Both the position numbers and the translations under genes were made by a program. The notes under the pieces are model-generated. The model was not told the DNA's origin and made no database searches. It worked only from the letters and a program-made list of their open reading frames with translations. From positions 1-64,000 of the forward strand of contig NZ_JARXVH010000001.1 in NCBI RefSeq assembly GCF_029892565.1: 64,000 nt of DNA. The letters run 5' to 3'. This stretch comes from Streptomyces pseudovenezuelae (GTDB taxonomy: Bacteria > Actinomycetota > Actinomycetes > Streptomycetales > Streptomycetaceae). Positions 58,474 to 64,000 of the stretch are shown piece by piece; the first letter of the stretch is position 1, and the number at the start of each line of letters is the position of its first letter.

Positions 58474-59640
58474 ATGTCCTTCATTTCCGTCCGCAGCCGT
58501 GCGCGGCTGTCCGAGCAGGACTGCGATCTCAACGCATTCCGCACCCTCGCCGAGACGGTCACCGACCTCGCCGAGTACCCGTACGCCACCGGCGTCGAGC
58601 GCGACGTCCTGGTCTACGACAGCGGCCTCCTGCGCAAGACCGAGGAACCGGCCGCCGTCGAGGACGAACTCGTCCGGGCGCTCGCCGACGGGCCCGGCAT
58701 CGTGGTCCTGAAGGGCGCCTTCCCCGACCTGTCCGTGGTCGACGGGCTGAGCACCGTGTTCGACGCGCTGATCGCCGAGCAGCGTGCCTCGGGCGTGAGC
58801 GCCGGCGACCACTTCGCGAAGCCGGGCGCCAACGACCGGGTGTGGAACGCGCTGGAGAAGGCGGCCCTGTACGACCCCGAGGCGTTCGCCGACTACTACG
58901 CGAACGACATGGTGGCGCTGGTCTCGGCCGCCTGGCTGGGCCCGGGCTACCAGGTCACCTCGCAGGTCAACGTGGTCAACCCGGGCGGCGCGGCACAGAC
59001 CGTGCACCGGGACTACCACCTGGGCTTCCTGTCCAACGAGGCCGCGGCCGCCTATCCGGCGCACGTGCACGCCCTCTCCCCCGTGCTGACCCTCCAGGGC
59101 GCGGTGGCGCACTGCGACATGCCGGTCGAGTCCGGGCCGACGATGTACCTGCCGCACTCCCAGAAGTACGAGCCGGGCTACCTGGCGTGGCGGCTCCCGG
59201 AGTTCCGGGCCTACTTCGAGGCGCACCACGTGCAGCTTCCGCTCGCCAAGGGCGACGCGGCCTTCTTCAACCCCGCACTGTTCCACGCGGCCGGCACCAA
59301 CCGGTCCGCGGACATCCGGCGCGCGGCCAACCTGCTCCAGGTGTCCTCCGCGTTCGGGCGGGCCATGGAGACGGTGGACCGCGAGGCGGTCGCGAACGCC
59401 GTGTTCCCCGCCCTGCTCCGGCGCCGTGCCGAGGGCGTCGGCGAGGAGTGGCTGGAGAACGTGATCGCCGCGAGCGCCGAGGGCTACCCCTTCCCGACCA
59501 ACCTCGACAGCGACCCACCCGTCGACGGCCTCGCCCCGCCCTCCCAGGCGGACGTGGTGCGGCGGGCGCTGCGCGAGACATGGACACCCCGGGCTCTGCG
59601 CGACGAGCTGCGGGCCTGCGCCGAGCGGCGCGAGAGCTGA
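58474..59640 (+). CDS. Phytanoyl-CoA dioxygenase family protein
   Basis: A 388-aa Fe(II)/2-oxoglutarate-type oxygenase. The iron motif HxD is in TVHRDYHLGF (HRD) and the distal His in NPALFHAAGTNRSADIRR, where Arg can bind 2-oxoglutarate. PHYH enzymes hydroxylate acyl-CoAs, but many bacterial ones act on small metabolites; in an operon of sugar/cyclitol dehydrogenases a polyol-type substrate is more likely. ATG 58474 follows GAGAGG. The SDR gene begins eight bases after the stop. Confidence 0.87.
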   Translation: MSFISVRSRARLSEQDCDLNAFRTLAETVTDLAEYPYATGVERDVLVYDSGLLRKTEEPAAVEDELVRALADGPGIVVLKGAFPDLSVVDGLSTVFDALIAEQRASGVSAGDHFAKPGANDRVWNALEKAALYDPEAFADYYANDMVALVSAAWLGPGYQVTSQVNVVNPGGAAQTVHRDYHLGFLSNEAAAAYPAHVHALSPVLTLQGAVAHCDMPVESGPTMYLPHSQKYEPGYLAWRLPEFRAYFEAHHVQLPLAKGDAAFFNPALFHAAGTNRSADIRRAANLLQVSSAFGRAMETVDREAVANAVFPALLRRRAEGVGEEWLENVIAASAEGYPFPTNLDSDPPVDGLAPPSQADVVRRALRETWTPRALRDELRACAERRES

Positions 59641-59648
59641 GGAGAATC

Positions 59649-60425
59649 ATGGGCCTTCTAGACGACAAGGTCGTGCTGGTCAACGGCGGCAGCCAGGGTG
59701 TGGGCGCCGCGATCGCCCGGGCCGCGGTCCGCGAGGGCGCGGTCGTGGCCGTGACCGGGCGGCGCCCGGCACCGGGCGAGGAGCTGGTGGGCGAGCTGAC
59801 GGCGGCCGGCGGCAAGGCGATGTTCATCCGCGCCGACCTCGCGGACGCCGAGCAGGCGACGACCGCCGTGGGTGACGTCGTCGCCGCCTACGGTCGCGTC
59901 GACTGCCTGGTCAACTCGGCCGGGCTCACCTCCCGGGGCTCGCTCCTCGAGACCACGCCGGAGCTGTTCGACAAGCACATCGCGATCAACCTCAAGGCGC
60001 CCTTCTTCGCCATGCAGGCGGCGGTCGCCGACATGCTCGGCCGCAAGGCGCCCGGCACGATCGTCAACATCGGCTCCAACTGCGCCCACGGCGGCCCGCC
60101 CAACCTGGCGGCGTACTCCGCGGCCAAGGCCGGTCTGGCGGGGCTGACCCGCAACGCCGCCCACGCGCACCGCTGGGACCGGATCCGGATCAACGACCTG
60201 AACATCGGCTGGACGGCGACCGAGGGCGAGGACGCCACACAGAAGGCCTTCCACGGCGCCGAGGACGGCTGGCGCGAGGAGGCCGCGGCCAAGCTGCCGA
60301 TGGGCAAGCTCGGCCAGCCGGACGAGATCGCCGACTTCGTGGTCTTCCTGCTGTCGGACCGATCGGGCGTGGTCACCGGTTCGGTGCTCGACTGGGACCA
60401 GAACGTCCTCGGCGCCCTCGACTGA
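59649..60425 (+). CDS. SDR family oxidoreductase
   Basis: A 258-aa classical short-chain dehydrogenase: NGGSQGVGAAIARA (cofactor), NSAGLTSRG, NIGSNCAHGG with catalytic Ser, and AAYSAAKAGLAGL (YxxxK). The first motif reads VNGGSQGVG (usual TGGSxGIG). GGAG precedes the ATG. It is co-transcribed with the dioxygenase and the next oxidoreductase (44-base gap). The oxidised substrate is unknown. Confidence 0.9.
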   Translation: MGLLDDKVVLVNGGSQGVGAAIARAAVREGAVVAVTGRRPAPGEELVGELTAAGGKAMFIRADLADAEQATTAVGDVVAAYGRVDCLVNSAGLTSRGSLLETTPELFDKHIAINLKAPFFAMQAAVADMLGRKAPGTIVNIGSNCAHGGPPNLAAYSAAKAGLAGLTRNAAHAHRWDRIRINDLNIGWTATEGEDATQKAFHGAEDGWREEAAAKLPMGKLGQPDEIADFVVFLLSDRSGVVTGSVLDWDQNVLGALD

Positions 60426-60469
60426 TCCCTCCCCGCAAGAAACCCGCACTTCCAAGGAGCAGCACCCTC

Positions 60470-61474
60470 ATGCGTATCGGAATCCTCGGCCTCGGCCGCA
60501 TCGGCGCCTTCCACGCCGAGACCCTCTCCGGACTCGACGCGGTCGAGTCGCTCGTCGTGGCCGATCCGTTCGCGGAGGCCGCCAAGAAGGCCGCCGAGCG
60601 CTTCGGCGCCGAGGTCGCGGACTCGCCCGAGGCCGTGCTGGCCGCCGGGGTGGACGGTGTGGTGATCGCCGCCGCGACCGACGCCCACCCGGGCCTGATC
60701 CTGGCCGCCGTCGAGGCCGGTATCCCCGTCTTCTGCGAGAAGCCGGTCGCCAAGACCATGGCCGAGGGCGTGCAGGTCCTCAAGGCCGTCGAGGGCAGCG
60801 ACGTGCCGATCCAGATCGGCTACAACCGCCGCTTCGACGCCGGTTTCGTCGTCGCGCGGGCGGCCGTCCAGTCCGGCGAACTGGGCAAGCTGCACACGGT
60901 CCGCTCGACCACGCTGGACCCGGCGCCGCCGCCGGCCGCGTACATCGCCGCCTCCGGTGGCATCTTCCGGGACTGCTCGGTGCACGACTTCGACATCATC
61001 CGCTGGGTGACCGGCCGCGAGGTGACCGAGGTGTACGCGGTCGGCGGCAACCGGGGTGCCGACTACATCAAGGAGGCGGGCGACGCCGACACCACCGGCG
61101 CGATCCTCACCCTCGACGACGGCACGATCGCGGTGGTCTCCAACTCCCGCCACAACGGCCGGGGTTACGACGTCCGCATGGAGATCCACGGCTTCGACGA
61201 CACCATCGCCGTGGGCCTGGAGGACCGGCTCCCGCTGCGCTCGGTCGAGCCCGGCGTGACCTTCCCGGCGGGCACTCCGTACGACTTCTTCATGGACCGC
61301 TTCACAGCGGCCTATCGCGCCGAACTCACCGCGTTCACCGAGGTCGTGGCGGGCACCCGCACCTCCCCCTGCACGGTGGCGGACGCCCTGGAGGCCGGCT
61401 GGATCGCCGACGCCTGCACGCTCTCCCTGCAGGAGCACCGCCCGGTGACGATCGTCGAGGTCCGCGGCGCCTGA
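60470..61474 (+). CDS. Gfo/Idh/MocA oxidoreductase (inositol 2-dehydrogenase-like)
   Basis: A 334-aa enzyme close in layout to IolG: GILGLGRIGAFHAETL (Rossmann), CEKPVAKTMAEG with the catalytic Lys, GYNRRFDAGF, and RDCSVHDFDIIRWVTGREV with the catalytic Asp-x3-His. Inositol or a related cyclitol/sugar is the likely substrate. It is the third gene of the dioxygenase-SDR operon; AAGGAG precedes the ATG. A terminator follows at 61492. Confidence 0.9.
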   Translation: MRIGILGLGRIGAFHAETLSGLDAVESLVVADPFAEAAKKAAERFGAEVADSPEAVLAAGVDGVVIAAATDAHPGLILAAVEAGIPVFCEKPVAKTMAEGVQVLKAVEGSDVPIQIGYNRRFDAGFVVARAAVQSGELGKLHTVRSTTLDPAPPPAAYIAASGGIFRDCSVHDFDIIRWVTGREVTEVYAVGGNRGADYIKEAGDADTTGAILTLDDGTIAVVSNSRHNGRGYDVRMEIHGFDDTIAVGLEDRLPLRSVEPGVTFPAGTPYDFFMDRFTAAYRAELTAFTEVVAGTRTSPCTVADALEAGWIADACTLSLQEHRPVTIVEVRGA

Positions 61475-61491
61475 CCCGGGGCCCCACACAC

Positions 61492-61527
61492 GTTCCGGGC
61501 GCAGGACCGGCCTTCGGCGCCCGGAAC
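61492..61527. terminator. Terminator after inositol-dehydrogenase-like gene
   Basis: GTTCCGGGCGC (61492-61502) and GCGCCCGGAAC (61517-61527) form a perfect 11-bp stem with a 14-nt loop. It lies between two same-direction oxidoreductase genes, so the last gene may be made separately or at a lower level. Confidence 0.7.
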
Positions 61528-61570
61528 CTTCCTACGGCACCGCCGTCACCCTCGAAGAGGAGCCGCAGCC

Positions 61571-62593
61571 ATGAGCGAACCGGTCCGGGAACCCCTGCGC
61601 ATCGGAATCCTGGGAGCCGCGCGGATCACCGAGCGCGCACTCGTCGACCCGGCCGGCGCGACCGGCCACCGCCTGGTCGCGGTCGCCGCGCGCGACCGCT
61701 CCCGCGCCGAGGCCTTCGCGGCCGAGCACGGCGTGGAGCGGGTCGCGGACTCCTACGCCGACCTGCTGGCCGACCCCGAGGTGGAGGTGGTCTACAACCC
61801 GCTCGCCAACGGGCTGCACGGCCCGTGGAACCTCGCCGCCCTCGCGGCAGGCAAGCACGTCCTGTCGGAGAAGCCGTCGGCGAGCAACGCCGAGGAGGCG
61901 GCCGAGGTCCGGGAGGCGGCGGCGAAGACCGGCACGGTCTTCATGGAGGCCTTCCACTACCTCTTCCACCCGGTCACCCGACGCCTGCACGAGATCCTCG
62001 CGAGCGGCGAGATCGGGGAGCTGCGACGGGTCGAGGCGCTGGTCGCGATCCCCGCGCCGCCCGACACCGACCCGCGCTGGTCCCTCCCCCTCGCCGGCGG
62101 CGCCGTGATGGACCTGGGCTGCTACAGCCTGCACGCCCTGCGCGGCCTCGCCCCCTGGGCGGGCGGCGCCCCACGGCTCGTCTCCGCACGGGGCGGCGAG
62201 CGGGCGAGTGCACCCGGGGTCGACGAGTGGCTGGACGCCGAACTGGAGTACCCCGACGGGGCCACCGGCATCGCCCGCTGCCACATGGCGTACGACGAAC
62301 TGGAGATGAGCTGCCGGATCGTCGGCACCGAGGGCGAGGCGAGCGCCCCGAACTTCGTCCTCCCCCACCTCGACGACCGGATCGTCGTACGCACGGCGAA
62401 GGGCGAGCGCACGGAACGGCTCGGCACACGGTCCTCGTACACGTACCAACTGGAGGCGTTCGCGGCGCGAGTACGCGGCGGCGAGCCGTTGCCGCTGGAC
62501 GCGGACGACGCGGTGGCGACGATGACGCTGATCGACGAGTGCTATCGGGCGGCGGGCTTCGAGCCGCGGCCGAGGTCGGTCATCGGACGGTAG
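61571..62593 (+). CDS. Gfo/Idh/MocA family oxidoreductase
   Basis: A 340-aa NAD(P)-dependent dehydrogenase of the trans-dihydrodiol/xylose-dehydrogenase-like branch: GILGAARITERALVDPA (GxxGxA form of the Rossmann motif), SEKPSASNAEEA with the catalytic Lys, EAFHYLFHPV, and GGAVMDLGCYSLHALR (DxGCY motif) near residue 180. GGAG precedes the ATG. The end overlaps a convergent TPR gene by 52 bases. The substrate is unknown; it is distinct from the other two members in the window. Confidence 0.9.
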   Translation: MSEPVREPLRIGILGAARITERALVDPAGATGHRLVAVAARDRSRAEAFAAEHGVERVADSYADLLADPEVEVVYNPLANGLHGPWNLAALAAGKHVLSEKPSASNAEEAAEVREAAAKTGTVFMEAFHYLFHPVTRRLHEILASGEIGELRRVEALVAIPAPPDTDPRWSLPLAGGAVMDLGCYSLHALRGLAPWAGGAPRLVSARGGERASAPGVDEWLDAELEYPDGATGIARCHMAYDELEMSCRIVGTEGEASAPNFVLPHLDDRIVVRTAKGERTERLGTRSSYTYQLEAFAARVRGGEPLPLDADDAVATMTLIDECYRAAGFEPRPRSVIGR

Positions 62594-64000
62594 ACGAACG
62601 TGGGGTACGGCTGCCCGGTCGTCCGCTCCCACTCCCGTACGACGTCGTCCTGATACTCCCCCCGCGCCTCGGCGAAGGCCGTGACGCAGGTGGCGTGGAC
62701 GCCGGTGGCGTCCGTGCGGTGGGTGAGCGCGAGCAACGAGCGTAGGGCCGGTACGGCCTCGGCGGTGCCGTCGGCCGTGGCGGCCCTCCGGAGCGCCCGG
62801 CCCAGCAGGAGACGGGTCCGGGCGAGGTCGGACACGTGCCGGTCGACGTCGCCGCCGGCGTGCTCCACCACGTCACGCAGGAGGGCCTCGGCCTCCCCGT
62901 GGCTCGCCACGGCTCCCGCGTGGTCGCCGACGCGACGCAAGGCGGCGCCCAGGACCCGGAGTTGACGTGCCGTCAGAGGGGCGTACGTCGCCCAGTCGGA
63001 CTCGGCCAGCCGGCGGGTGAGGGTCAGCGCCTCCCGGGCGGTCGCCACCGCGGGCTCCGTCTCACCGGCGTCCTGTTGGCCGATGCTCAAGTCGGCCAGC
63101 CAGCGGGCGAGATGGGGCTCGAAGCGCGCCGGATCGAGGTCCACCAGGCGCCGTAGGACGGCCACGCCCCGCTCGGTCGCGGCGACGGTCTCGGGGTGCT
63201 CGCCGAGGGCCTCGTGCACGGCGGCAAGAGCGGCCAGAGCGTCGACGAGGTACGGCTCGTAGTCCGTCGAGCGGTCGGCCGCGAGCCGCGCGTAGGCGTC
63301 CACCAGCTCCCGTCGGACGCCCAACTCGTCCTCGCGCGCCTTCACTTCGCGGAGGACCGAGGCCAGACAGCCCAACGCGTCGACCAACCAGAGCGGCCCG
63401 CGCAGCGGGTGGCGCTCGACCGCCTTGCGGGCCTGCGTGACCGCTTCCTCGGCCGTGGCGCGTGCCTCGGCGGTCCGGCCCGTGGCGAGGCGGCTGCGGG
63501 CCAGGGCCGTGCGGAGCCGTACGCGCAGGTACTGGACGAGTTCCGGGCCGACCCACGCGACCGGTCCCTGAAGGGCCTCCTCCGCCTCCGCGCCGAGCGC
63601 CAGTGCCTCCTCGTGGCGGCCGAGAGCCCCGAGTCCGTCGACCAGTTCCACGAACACCCTCGGCCGGGTCAACGTGGCCCGTCCCAACTGGCGTACGGAC
63701 ATGGCTCGCAGGAGCTCGGCGCACTCCTCGTACACCGCCACCGACTCGGCGGTGCGACCGAGCTGGCCCAGCACCAGCGCGAGGGTGAGCTGTGCGGCCG
63801 ACAGCCCGCCCAGCGCTCGGTCACGGCGGGCCGGGAGTGGGGCGCGGCGGTACCGCTCCACGCACTCGTGGGCCGGGGCGAGGGCTTCTTCCGCCCTGCC
63901 GCCGTCCAGGAGGGCCTGTGCCCGGGTGCGCAGGGCGCTCGCGGTCTGGGCCGGGGACGGTCGTGCGCCCGGCACGGCCAGCGAGGCGTCCACCTCGGCG
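62542..64000 (-). CDS. TPR-repeat protein, partial at window edge
   Basis: At least 483 aa of helical repeats typical of tetratricopeptide proteins: Ala/Leu/Arg-rich ~34-residue units such as EEALALGAEAEEAL, AEARATAEEAVTQARKAVE and HPETVAATERGVAVLRRLVDLDP. A GTG at 63993 could be a start, but the frame stays open to the window edge, so the N-terminus may lie outside. Many Streptomyces proteins of this type are the C-terminal parts of CHAT or NB-ARC TPR proteins. The last 17 codons overlap the convergent oxidoreductase gene. Confidence 0.75.
   Translation of the reverse strand, partial: AEVDASLAVPGARPSPAQTASALRTRAQALLDGGRAEEALAPAHECVERYRRAPLPARRDRALGGLSAAQLTLALVLGQLGRTAESVAVYEECAELLRAMSVRQLGRATLTRPRVFVELVDGLGALGRHEEALALGAEAEEALQGPVAWVGPELVQYLRVRLRTALARSRLATGRTAEARATAEEAVTQARKAVERHPLRGPLWLVDALGCLASVLREVKAREDELGVRRELVDAYARLAADRSTDYEPYLVDALAALAAVHEALGEHPETVAATERGVAVLRRLVDLDPARFEPHLARWLADLSIGQQDAGETEPAVATAREALTLTRRLAESDWATYAPLTARQLRVLGAALRRVGDHAGAVASHGEAEALLRDVVEHAGGDVDRHVSDLARTRLLLGRALRRAATADGTAEAVPALRSLLALTHRTDATGVHATCVTAFAEARGEYQDDVVREWERTTGQPYPTFVYRPMTDLGRGSKPAAR

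Overview
The window is a GC-rich actinobacterial chromosome segment. Codon use, frequent GTG starts, 4-nt GTGA/ATGA start-stop overlaps, Tat-type secreted proteins and a family of short sulfur-type leader peptides all point to Streptomyces or a close relative. I see no integrase, transposase, CRISPR array, plasmid origin or secondary-metabolite megasynthase. The content is accessory metabolism: nutrient scavenging, aromatic and carbohydrate catabolism, efflux, and many local repressors. There is one tRNA (Pro-GGG, complement 32042-32115).

Layout. 0-4.6 kb: a fragment of an MmyB-type regulator, a large AAA/LuxR regulator, an astacin-like zinc protease and a rhodanese-type sulfurtransferase. 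4.7-8.0 kb: a TPP-type riboswitch followed by an NMT1/THI5-like binding protein, a permease reduced to its last ~45 residues, a frameshifted ABC ATPase and a translationally coupled APH-type kinase. This looks like a damaged thiamine-precursor (HMP) uptake operon. 8.1-19.1 kb: a VOC protein, then a long minus-strand sulfur-scavenging block. It holds four flavin-dependent LLM monooxygenases with overlapping ends, a GNAT acetyltransferase, a complete polar amino-acid (cystine-like) ABC importer and a glutathionyl-hydroquinone-reductase-like protein. Cysteine-containing leader peptides sit at three upstream positions. 19.2-36 kb: an ABC exporter, a GH43 glycosidase, SDR and aldehyde dehydrogenases with divergent TetR genes, MFS efflux pumps, Tat-exported esterase and ceramidase-like proteins, an Excalibur protein, a TetR/MFS pair and an HSL-type hydrolase.

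36.2-48.2 kb: an aromatic-acid catabolic island. A secreted tannase/feruloyl esterase is divergent from a minus-strand operon of GntR repressor, galB-like hydratase, galC-like aldolase, galD-like tautomerase, a VOC-type extradiol dioxygenase and an AAHS-type transporter. Together these would release gallate-like acids, import them, cleave the ring and convert the product to pyruvate and oxaloacetate. A second minus-strand group has a CMD-family protein, an in-frame chimera joining half of an RbsA-type sugar ABC ATPase to the C-terminal half of a ThDP enzyme, and an Ldh-type dehydrogenase.

48.2-53.4 kb: a MarR repressor, a divergent zinc alcohol dehydrogenase and an MFS pump that share a repeated 17-bp operator, with an orphan NarL-type sensor kinase between them. 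53.4-64 kb: a small membrane protein, a cupin, and a LacI-controlled oxidoreductase group (three Gfo/Idh/MocA proteins, an SDR, a phytanoyl-CoA-dioxygenase-like enzyme, a second LacI regulator and a poly-gamma-glutamate-hydrolase-like protein). A TPR protein runs into the right edge.

The clearest unusual points are the ABC/ThDP chimera, the broken riboswitch-controlled uptake operon with a leader-peptide-like ORF at the lesion, the repeated leader peptides, the type-I dioxygenase inside a gal operon, and several readable operator sets. All functions are inferred from sequence by eye; no database search was run.
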